A stretch of 64,000 nt of DNA from Triplophysa rosa (Eukaryota > Chordata > Actinopteri > Cypriniformes > Nemacheilidae). The notes beneath the pieces were generated by a model. It searched no databases. It was given only the letters and a program-made list of their open reading frames with translations, and was not told where the DNA came from. The position numbers and the translations under genes were made by a program. Below, one piece after another: positions 34,661 through 44,070 of the stretch. The stretch's first letter is position 1. Every line of letters begins with the position of its first letter. The stretch is taken from positions 8,788,907 through 8,852,906 of the forward strand of contig NC_079893.1 of assembly GCF_024868665.1 (NCBI RefSeq). The letters are read 5' to 3'.

Positions 34661-35501
34661 GTTACTGAATATCACTGACAATAAACTTTGTGTTTATTAA
34701 CTGCTGTTTCTTCTTATCACATTATCGTTCCACTCGATTTTTAGGATACAAAGATCCAACAGCCAGACATAAAAGAGCTTTACAAACAGCCCATAATCAC
34801 CTCATAGCCTAATAAACATGCACAACCTGAAGTTGCTGCTCTTTTGGTACAAGGGTGCCGGTATGTCTGGTTATGAATTAAACAAAAGACCAATTCACCC
34901 TTATCTCTGTGTCTAGGCTCTTAGACTCCGTCCAGCTATCTCAATCTGACGTCTACTGATTGTCCAGCATTTATTTTTTACAATGACAAATGAAATTAGC
35001 CTACATTAGCTTTGCTCAACAGTCCATTATCAGGACAAATATTACAGTAATTGGGTTTAAATTGTATATTGTTGTATAATTGCTTGATTTTATTCTTTTT
35101 AACTGCTCAGAAAATATACTTAAGCGTGTTGTTGCAGAAATTAACATGCATTGTTTGCGTGGTTTACGTCAATTAGCCTGCAGGCAAAGATTTCTCCTGC
35201 TAATCAGTTTACACAATGATTTTGATGAAATCCGTCCAGAAATGTAAGAACTGCAGCATTAGCAATCTGCTTTTCATATCCAAACTATAATGAATTATAA
35301 TGAACTATAAACTACATTGAACATGGTTTAAACTTTAAAGAGTGTGTACGTAAGAATGTTCATGTCTAAGTTTGTACATCTTGCAACAAAACTTAAAAAT
35401 GTGACCTTCCCTGGCTTTCCAGGTTGTCTATGAAAGCCTGTAGACTGATGTTATGTGAAGGACTTGTGATGGTTTTGCCAAGAATGTGCTTATCTGTTGA
35501 G
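34661..35501. other. Non-coding DNA, possibly conserved in part
   Basis: 35000-35260 is low in repeats and carries several AATTA-type words. No gene recognised. Confidence 0.4.
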
Positions 35502-35981
35502 CAGTGTTGGGTAAATTACTCTGAAAAAGTAATTAATTACTAGTTACTAATTACACATTCGATAATGTAATTAGATTACTGTACAAGTTACTCTCTTCAA
35601 AAAGTATTTAATTAATTATTACTAATTACTTTCTATATCCTACATCAACCTTGATGAGTTAAGTGATTCAAGGATAGACATGAAACGACTCTTTTAATTC
35701 ATTCAAATAAATAATATAAAACTACATAAAGTATTATTATTAATTACAAATGTGAGAATTATACATTAAAGCACGGATTTTGAAGTTAGACGTTGAATTT
35801 TGATGTAAATTCCTCTTCTGCACACACACATATTCCACAAAGTATTTACTTTAATTACATCAGAAGTAACTGTAATTAAATTACAGAAAAAATAAGAGTA
35901 ATCCCTTACTTAACTTTTTCAAAGGGAAAGTAATTAAATTACAGTAACTAATTACTTAGTAACTAGTTACACCCAACACTG
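35502..35981. mobile_element. hAT-like non-autonomous element, copy 3, 480 bp
   Basis: CAGTGTTGGG and CCCAACACTG ends, with a perfect CTGTTGAG duplication at 35494-35501 and 35982-35989. Same family as the copies at 21097 and 24526. Confidence 0.95.
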
Positions 35982-36640
35982 CTGTTGAGGTGATGTCGGT
36001 GTATCATGTTGCTGACTGCAGTTCACCTAATGGCCACTGGGTTCGCTATTAACAAACGTTTTGGAGTTCAACATAAAGCCTTCTTGAATCAGCACCAAAC
36101 ATTGAATCTACATCATTTTCATGCAACTACTTATCCAATCAATTCAATTTATGCAAACAATCTGTCTGCATGTAAAGTGTATTATGTTGTAAAATGCTCG
36201 TCTCTCTTCAATTTTGATTCGATGATCTGGCCCTTAAAAGAAACCTGTTATACATTTAACTGTAATACATTTCAAAGAGCACCTTTAATAAAAAGTTCAG
36301 ATATTTTAAAAGATGGCGTTTTTAGTGCAACATGATGAAAATGAATCAGTGGCAAAATTCCCACTGCATTCCATAGCATAGCCTATTGGATTATGCAAGG
36401 AGACCAAACACCTCACCTGTTATTTGCATAAATTAGCATTATATTCTTCAGGCCTATTATTCATAACTTTAACGCTCTTACAGGCAGAAACAGCAGCTCT
36501 AGAATGAACTCCCACACGGAAAGAATCAGTGTTTGGGTGACTTTGTGTTGCTCTCTGAGGGAGGGGGCATTTGATTAATACCCCCGAGCAGAGGTTTGTT
36601 TCAGGGGGATCGGTGTGTGTGTGTAAAGCGGGCTGGAGAG

Positions 36641-36740
36641 ATGCTTCTTCAGTGGGGTAAAGAACAGCCAGACCTGTCGGTTATCATTGAAGGCTTCCAG
36701 AGAGCTCTCGACAGAATGAAAGAGAGCCAGCGTTCTGACA
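36641..36740 (+). CDS. Candidate orphan coding exon, unknown protein
   Basis: An ATG in GGAGAGATGC context opens 33 codons (MLLQWGKEQPDLSVIIEGFQ, then RALDRMKESQRSD) followed by a GTAAGG donor at 36741. Codon third positions vary as in real coding sequence (CTG, ATC, GGC, CTC), and the peptide is a plausible amphipathic helix. The open frame extends back to 36596, and a TTTCAG lies at 36597-36602, so this could also be an internal exon. I do not recognise the protein and found no following exon. The AT-rich continuation after the donor does not look coding. It could be the 5' exon of a plus-strand gene beyond the window, or a chance frame. Confidence 0.35.
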
Positions 36741-36835
36741 GTAAGGATTATCATTTCAGTAGCTATATAAGTCAAAGCTTTGAAAACAACATACCAGCGG
36801 GCACGAAATACAAACTAGGCTTCAGCGAGGATTAA

Positions 36836-37354
36836 GACAAGATTATATTTAAAAAGGAATTTAGTCAACACCGTAAATCCTCGAACACCTAATACGTGTA
36901 ATGACGTGACTGCTATATTATAATAGGTTGTGATTCGTTGTGCTGTGTTTTTTTCTCTCTGAACTACAAAAGGCACATGCTTATCAGTCATGTCACAGAT
37001 ATCAGACCTCACTAGTTTATCTAATCATAGTTTATCTAACCAACACTTTTATTTTCTATACACGTTCTTGGCATTAGTGCGGTATCTCTTTTAATGAAGA
37101 TTCTTTACTGTCACTATACAAAGTGAAATTGGAGCAGTCCTTATAGTGCAGTCACATATAAGATATAAAAAGAAGTCAAACGAATAGGCCTACGTATATA
37201 CAGTCTAAAAATAGAAAAACAAAACAATATGCACAAAAGAAGTTCAACAGATAATCGGTTTTAAGGTAAGACAGGAAAGACACAAAGTTCAAATGCCACA
37301 AACACGCACTTTTGTTGAATCATTTGTAAATATAATGTCATATATGTGATTAAA
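36836..37354. other. Non-coding DNA with a small dispersed repeat
   Basis: 37095-37265 (TTTACTGTCACTATACAAAG, GAAATTGGAGCAGTCCTTAT) resembles a dispersed fish repeat. It shares its general type, not a close sequence, with 52625-52960. Confidence 0.45.
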
Positions 37355-37530
37355 AGACATATTTATATTTCATTTTTGCATAATATTAAACTGTGCCTGT
37401 CAAAATGATTATCAGCATCCGGGTAACCATGTGTTATAAGTTTTGAGCGGTTGTTATCTGGAAATATCAGACCATGGAATATCACGATTGGCCAATCAAA
37501 ATCAAGTATTCCAGAGCGCTGTGAAATAAA
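37355..37530. repeat. Fragment of the element at 38100-38545
   Basis: Shares AAAAGACATATTTATATTT, CTGTCAAAATGATT, GCATCCGGGT, GGTTGTTATCTGGAAATA and TGGCCAATCA with 38375-38541 in the same orientation. The hairpin-bearing left part is missing. Confidence 0.75.
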
Positions 37531-38099
37531 TTTAGAGATAAAAGCATTGAAGTGTTTCTAGTCATACATTATTTTGGTCTTTGATGCTTTTGATAACCTA
37601 AAACTTTGTCATCTTTAAGCAAACGTTTTTGGATGAACTCTAGCGGATACTACAACCGTACTGTACATGAATGACTACACGCTCATCTCAAAAAACGCCA
37701 TATTTCTCTATGTGGGTACCCTTAAAATGCGGAGCTTTCCAATTCATAGTTATTTTTACTGTTTGATACAGGTACACAGAATAATACCTTTCATTTGTTC
37801 TTCCTCTGCATCATGACTCATCTCTGGTGTAGTAGTATGTGTCACTCTGGGGTTATACAATAGGGTGTGCGCACATGTTCTGTATGTACATGTGCTAAAT
37901 ATATTTGTCACGTAAAATTTTTCAAAGGCCAACTTACTCTTTTCTCTTACTTAACGCCAATTTTAGAATTTAAGTACTGGTTACCATTTCTTTCATTAGT
38001 TGGATTTTGAACTGAACTGAATCAAAACGGCAAAAAAAGAGGCGTATACCCACACATGTCTTATTTACCAGTAAACTTATAATTGTCATGCTTCTTTCA

Positions 38100-38545
38100 T
38101 GGTAAATAAAATGAACTTACTAATACAATGAATAATATATGTAAGGGATAATGTACAGGCAGCCGGTTGTTATCACAGAAATAAGCCCCGACAGTGTGAT
38201 CAGGACCCGACACGAAGCGGAGGGACTTGTATCCCACTGAAGGGGTTTGTTTCGCGATAACAGCCGACTGCTTGTACATTATCCCGCTTACTACACGGCT
38301 ACTTGCCACATGAGAAAAAAATAGACAAGAAATGTGAATATGAAATATTTTATAAGCTCATTTTTAGGCATATTTAAAAGACATATTTATATTTAATTTG
38401 TTAAAAAAACTGTCAAAATGATTTGCTGCATCCGGGTTACCGTGTGTTATCAGTTTTGAGAGGTTGTTATCTGGAAATAATGAACCTGCAAATGTCGCGA
38501 CTGGCCAATCAGAATCAAGCATTCCAATGAGCCATGTAATAAAAA
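38100..38545. repeat. Dispersed element with internal hairpin
   Basis: The left part contains an imperfect hairpin. Arm 38145-38189 (GGGATAATGTACAGGCAGCC) pairs with 38242-38285 (CTTGTACATTATCCC). The right part matches the fragment 37355-37530. It is of a type I know from cyprinid genomes. Terminal repeats and target duplication were not resolved. Confidence 0.7.
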
Positions 38546-40607
38546 ATAATAACATATTCTATAGATGGCATTGCAAACATGTGATATAATGTCTCTGTGA
38601 AATACAACAGCCCTTGAAAACGCCTCTCATCCAATCATATTTGAGAACCTGAACTAACAATATCTCAGCAGCCACTATAGAAGAGTGAGAAAAAGCCAGG
38701 TACTTATGTGAAAAACGTACTGTTCACGGTCTGTAAGCTTGAGTTGAGTCTGCATCCCAAACTAATAGCTCCCTTTGCTCCCGAATAAGAAATACTAGAG
38801 AACAGGAGCTCGGCTGTACCGAGATGAGCAGAGCACGGGTGACTGAAGGAGTCAATGGCATGGGTATTTCTCCTTAATGCCTCTTGAGTATTTGTGTGTG
38901 TGTGGATGTGACACAGCCCCAGATGGTTCATCAGTGTGACCTCAGTGGGTCAGTAATGCTTAGGAGAACGAAGGCAGCACAGCAGGGCAGGGAATATTGC
39001 ATTTAGAGGGTCAAAGCAGCAGGAAAAGTCACCTTTCTGACTGGAACGTAGAATAACATGTTCACTCTGGTGGTAAAATGTTAATGTGAAATAATACATT
39101 TAGTTTATATTGCATTGAACAACGCATGTGAGGGTCACTATAAGTTTATACCCCACACAAAACAAATGACACATTTTTATGTGAGGAAAATGTTATTTTA
39201 TTTATAACATTTGAGTCTCACACTCAAATTTGGTTCCAACATTCTGGAACCTCAGGGTATCGCTTTGGCTCGCAAAATTAACCATTTTTTTGATTGACAG
39301 CAACGAAACGAAATTTATTTCTTGCAGAAAAAATGATTGCATATCACATGCATATCAAACTTCGACACTCTCGCACAAATACCCTCACACTTCAAGAGGA
39401 ATCCAAAAATCCATTTCACAAGTACAAAGCCGGTTCTTCACTTTAACGCTTCACATCCTCCGAGGTGCCGATAAAACGACAGCCGACAATCACGGAGAAG
39501 TTTTCGTGTTCATCAGCCATCCTCCCCAAACCCAATCCATTTCATGTTTAACACCGGAAGTATCTCATATCGATGTGAAATGTCAGACTGATGCCGCAGG
39601 TGATGCTAGGTGTGTGCCGTGTATCATATTGAGCACAAAACACATCTGAAACCAAAGTTAGATAAGACCGCAGGTCTCGTTATCATCCATCAGCTTGTTA
39701 TCGGCTCGGCTCCTGAAGATCTAATTAAAATCTCTCACCCCTCTTAAAAGAACTTCCAGGCCCTGTTCAGTCAGCCGAAAATATAGGTTAAAGCCGCATT
39801 AAACTCGCCGGCCTGCGAAACTAAAACATTCATTCACCATATGAATAATCATTGTTTCGTTTTTTTATCAATGCGCTATCGACCCGCGCAAACCGTCATT
39901 AGCCTTAGTGTCCGTTACAACTGCTACTGCTGTACGCAGTCATTTCTCCCAAAAACCTCTGAACGCAGTGTTGACTTGCGTGATTTTTCTGCAGTCTGGG
40001 ATTATAAATGCACCAGATAAATCCAGGCGAGGTAAATGTGGTTAGCGCACAGCTCCGTAACTACTGGATTTCATTCCACCCTGTTCTTCACCTCTCCTTA
40101 CCGGGTTTCTGTTTACCAACTAGGGCCAGACTAATTTATATAGTAATGACAAGAGGGTATGCGTGCAAAGCAGCAACTTTAAAATGCGTTAATGGCCTCA
40201 TAGTTATTCATGGGATTCCAGGGAGATTCCTGCCACAAGAAATGTGGGTATGAAATATCTTATAAAATATATTCGTTTACATACAGCATGTGGTGTTGTG
40301 GATGATGGAGAATGTTACTATTGGGGTAGGGCTATAGGTAATTTATGACATTTAGTACAGCATAGATTTGCATGTTTAAAATTAATTTCGATTGGTTTGA
40401 AAACTGCTTCCCTTGATCAGACACAGGGGTCTGCGGAGCGGAAGCCCTTCAGGGGGGTTGCCAATATTAAAAAAAAAAAATTATGTTGCCAATAATAATT
40501 GAACTAATTAAAAAATAAAATATGGATTAAACAGAAATACAGATAAGCAAATTCAAATCTATGACATCAATAATGATTATATTAATGGATTTGTAGTGAA
40601 GGTTTTA
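38546..40607. other. Non-coding DNA with a CpG-containing candidate conserved region
   Basis: 39400-40080 is unusually CpG-rich for this desert and free of recognised repeats. It includes homeodomain-type words such as CTAATTAAAATC (39721). The 139-codon frame at 39230-39649 has no family features. 40470-40540 is A-rich. Confidence 0.4.
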
Positions 40608-41128
40608 TGTCATGGTTCTGCCCCACCTTGTCTTGCTTCTCTTGACCTAGTGGCAGAACCATGATAGAACCTCTTGTTTTATGTGGAGAGTGACGTTTTG
40701 TCCCTGTTGGTCTTCCACTCTCCGGTGTGGCGTCTTTTTTCCCGCCCTTTCGTCTCCTCGTTATTGTTTGTTAATTAGTTCATGTCCTGTACCTGTCCCC
40801 TCTTGATTTATCCCCTTTATAATGCCCTTGTGTCTTCTGTCTCGTGCTGGTTCATTGTACTGTCGTGTGTGTCACATATGTGGTGAGTTCCTGTCTTGTC
40901 AGTGTAGTTTAGTTATTTTGTATTTAATTCAAGTGTTGTCTTAGTCTGGTTAGGTGTAGTTAGTCCTTGGTGTCATGTTTTATACCCTTGTGTTTTGTTT
41001 TGTTACCCCCACGTGGGTCTTTGTTTTGTATTTATATTTTATTAAATGTCTTGTTAACCCCTTACCCGCTGTCTGCACTTGGGTCCTCTGTCATTGTCTC
41101 CGTGTCCTCACCACCCACGTTCATGACA
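40608..41128 (+). repeat. 5' LTR
   Basis: 521 bp, TGTCATG to CATGACA. TTTATAAT near 40817 is a TATA-like box. A 13-bp perfect inverted repeat (TCATGGTTCTGCC at 40610-40622, GGCAGAACCATGA at 40652-40664) sits at its left edge. Confidence 0.95.
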
Positions 41129-41169
41129 GAATGAACAGCCAACGTCGGACCCAGCAGACAGAGGGATCT

Positions 41170-41400
41170 CAGCGGGAGGGGTCGATGCCGCCGGACTCCC
41201 TTCCAGGGTTGAATCCGCCGGACTCCCTTGGAGGGTAGAGGCCGCTGGGCTCCATTCCAGAGTCGGGACCGCCGGACTCCCTTCCGGGGTCGAGACTGCC
41301 GGAACCCGTCCAGGATCGAGACCCCGGGCTCCCTTCCAGGGTTGAGGTCGTCGGATTCCCCTCCAGGGTTGAGGCCGCCGGTGTCCTGTTCCCGCTGAAG
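41170..41400 (+). repeat. Degenerate 30-bp tandem repeats in the LTR element interior
   Basis: About seven imperfect units of the type GCCGGACTCCCTTCCAGGGT. In the frame after DPADR they encode AAGLPSRVE-like 10-residue repeats, until a stop near 41346. Confidence 0.8.
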
Positions 41401-41603
41401 ATCCCTGCCGGCCTCCCAGCTGGTGCCCAGGCCTGTCGAGTCGACTGTTTGTGTGTTTTGTCCTTGTTTGCTGCCCAGCTGCCAGAGAGCGCTGCCCAGC
41501 CGTCGGAGATGCTGCCCAGCTGCCAGAGAGCCTGCCCAGCCGCCGACATCCTGTCCTGTCATGTCGACATCCAGGCCTGCCCAGCCGGTGATAGCTGGTT
41601 CTC

Positions 41604-41740
41604 CCAGCCGGCCATCCAGCCGGCGCCATGTCTGTCCAGCCGGCCATCCAGCCGGCGCCATGTCCTGTCCAGCCGGCCATCCAGCCGGCGCCATGTCCTG
41701 TCCAGCCGGCCATCCAGCCGGCGCCATGTCCTGTCCAGCC
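41604..41740 (+). repeat. 33-bp tandem repeat array in the LTR element interior
   Basis: Four nearly identical units beginning CCAGCCGGCCATCCAGCCGG at about 41604, 41636, 41669 and 41702, followed by degenerate copies to about 41840. The period is 11 codons in all frames (PAIQPAPCPVQ in one). Long open frames on both strands here are by-products of the repeat. Confidence 0.92.
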
Positions 41741-41974
41741 GGATGTACGTCAGCCGGCCTCCAGCCGGCCCATGTACTGTCCAGCCTGCCATCCAGCCGG
41801 CGCTCATGTGTTGTCCAGCCGGCCTTCGTGCCGGCACCATGTCTTTGTTTGGACTTTTTTTTCCTATTTATCACGTTTTTGGTCGTGTTTTGTATAATGT
41901 TTTTTTGTCCAGTCTGTCTAGTCTTGTTTGTTCCTTGAGGAGCATCAGGATGCTGCTCCTTAAGGAGGGACTTC

Positions 41975-42495
41975 TGTCATGGTTCTGCCCCACCTTGTCT
42001 TGCTTCTCTTGACCTAGTGGCAGAACCATGATAGAACCTCTTGTTTTATGTGGAGAGTGACGTTTTGTCCCTGTTGGTCTTCCACTCTCCGGTGTGGCGT
42101 CTTTTTTCCCGCCCTTTCGTCTCCTCGTTATTGTTTGTTAATTAGTTCATGTCCTGTACCTGTCCCCTCTTGATTTATCCCCTTTATAATGCCCTTGTGT
42201 CTTCTGTCTCGTGCTGGTTCATTGTACTGTCGTGTGTGTCACATATGTGGTGAGTTCCTGTCTTGTCAGTGTAGTTTAGTTATTTTGTATTTAATTCAAG
42301 TGTTGTCTTAGTCTGGTTAGGTGTAGTTAGTCCTTGGTGTCATGTTTTATACCCTTGTGTTTTGTTTTGTTACCCCCACGTGGGTCTTTGTTTTGTATTT
42401 ATATTTTATTAAATGTCTTGTTAACCCCTTACCCGCTGTCTGCACTTGGGTCCTCTGTCATTGTCTCCGTGTCCTCACCACCCACGTTCATGACA
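41975..42495 (+). repeat. 3' LTR
   Basis: 521 bp, no difference from the 5' LTR seen by eye. Confidence 0.95.
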
Positions 42496-42501
42496 GTTTT
42501 A

Positions 42502-43299
42502 CACCAAATTACTGTTGGTTATACATTATTATAATATATTGGGTTGTACGTTAATTTAACCGAACGACTGTTTTGAGTGTAACTTTTCTATTAGAAAACT
42601 AAGAAAAAATTGTGCTAATAAATAAAAAAATAAAATCTTATCTTTGCTGCCAGTGACTAATAGCACGTAGGGAGTGCAAAACTGTCAGCATGTTTATAAA
42701 TTCTCGGAGGGCTTCGATATCATACTTGAGTCTCTTCATTAAGATTTTTAACTGCTGCATTTCAAATCACATTCATGTGTTGTTTGCATAAAGAGAATAA
42801 TTTTTCAGGAGGTGGTAGACATCTGGTGGATTTTGCTAGGGGAGTCTACACACACTGTTTACTCGGCTCCATGTCAACACGGAAATATTTGCCGGAATCC
42901 ATCAAGGATGTGTCTAGTGCAGTACACAGGGACAATAGATCTCTTTATATGATAGCTGCAGGAGAACAATGAAGTTTTCCAAATAGGCATCTATCTATCC
43001 CAGGGTCAGTCAAACCACTTATAATGTTATCTACAAATAAGTACCAGAGTCCGTCTGCTCTGTAAACTGGTGACTATTTGAAATACAAGACCGAAAATAT
43101 TTCACACCCCATCTCACAATCTATTGTGCTGACTCACTGTCTGCTGCCTATACATGCTGTCTACATAAATAGCATCGGTAGAGAGACAGAACCTCACAAG
43201 AACCACATTGGAGACTGCACACTGCTGATGTTCAACGTTTGTCGTCATGTCGCTATGCTAACAATTCAAAAGGACCAAAGCAGACACAAATCACTGTCA
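42502..43299. other. Non-coding DNA
   Basis: Nothing recognised. Short frames at 42775-42972 and 43078-43311 have no family features. Confidence 0.5.
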
Positions 43300-43520
43300 T
43301 TAAAGGGATAGTTCACCCAAAAATGAAAATTCTGTCATCATTTACTCATTTCTTTCTTCTGCAAAAAAAACACACAAAAAAGATATTTTGAAGAATGTTG
43401 ACTTCCATTATATGGACACAAAACCACTGAGATATTTATCAAAATTTAGTCATTTGTGTTTCACAAACAAGAGTCATAACTACAGATTCTGAACCAAATC
43501 AGGGTGAATAAATGATAATA
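43300..43520. repeat. Palindromic cyprinid element, left arm and decayed remainder
   Basis: Starts TTAAAGGGATAGTTCACCCA and AATTCTGTCATCATTTACTC, close to the family consensus as I know it. The right arm is diverged. Confidence 0.82.
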
Positions 43521-43799
43521 GGATTTTATCCAGACGTTTTCTAAAATTTCTAATATGGTTAATAACGTTGCACGCTTTTGTGGCCTAAACTTAACTTCCG
43601 GTAGCCTACACATCTGCAAAAAAACCTGCATTATAACCTGATTATTTCTAAAAACAAGCAAAAGAAATAACAAGTAAATTACATTAGCTAGCAAGTTAAA
43701 ATTATATCTAGCCAGTATTATTTTGGTTACCAATAGAAGAACCGTTACTTGGCTAAACTTCAATGCGACAAACTTACACAACCAATTTTAACAAATTGT

Positions 43800-44070
43800 T
43801 TATTTAATATAATACCATGGTCTTTTTGAATACTCGATTCTGATTGGCTGGAAGGTGTGCATTAAAACCCTTTAACGCACAGGTAGCTCCAGTAAGTTTG
43901 ATTATATTTGAAATTTAACTGATAAAATCACTGTAATTTTCACGTGCGTTAAACGATTTTAATGCACTTCACAGAGGCAACAACCCTCCGCTTTGCGTCG
44001 GGTGGTTTTTGGCCTCCACGTCGTGCATTAAAACCCTTTAACGCATGGCTAGCTGTGGACATCACTTACA
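43800..44070. repeat. Dispersed element with repeated CATTAAAACCCTTTAACGCA word
   Basis: CATTAAAACCCTTTAACGCA occurs at about 43860 and 44026 in direct orientation. The left edge (ACTCGATTCTGATTGGCTGG) resembles the inverted right edge of the 38100-38545 element, suggesting a related family. Confidence 0.55.

Larger units (their letters stand above)
40608..42495 (+). mobile_element. Young non-autonomous LTR retroelement with two 521-bp LTRs
   Basis: Two LTRs (40608-41128 and 41975-42495) have equal length and look identical by eye. Each begins TGTCATG and ends CATGACA. GTTTTA flanks the pair at 40602-40607 and 42496-42501. A purine-rich tract (AAGGAGGGA) sits just before the right LTR, setting the plus orientation. 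The internal 846 bp encode no reverse transcriptase, protease or integrase. They begin with a gag-like GACCCAGCAGACAGAG (DPADR) and then consist largely of tandem repeats. The element must have been moved by another element's enzymes. Identical LTRs imply recent insertion or gene conversion. Confidence 0.95.

Noticed and set aside
41604..41740. CRISPR-like array
   Set aside because: Units are contiguous with no unique spacers, in a vertebrate LTR element; it is a minisatellite.
41062..41874. 270-codon minus-strand frame with GWPAGQDMAPA-type repeats
   Set aside because: Created by the 33-bp and 30-bp tandem repeats of the LTR element and antisense to its direction.
41423..42012. 171- and 187-codon plus-strand frames in the LTR element
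   Set aside because: Repeat-driven frames that run into the 3' LTR; no protease, polymerase or integrase motif.
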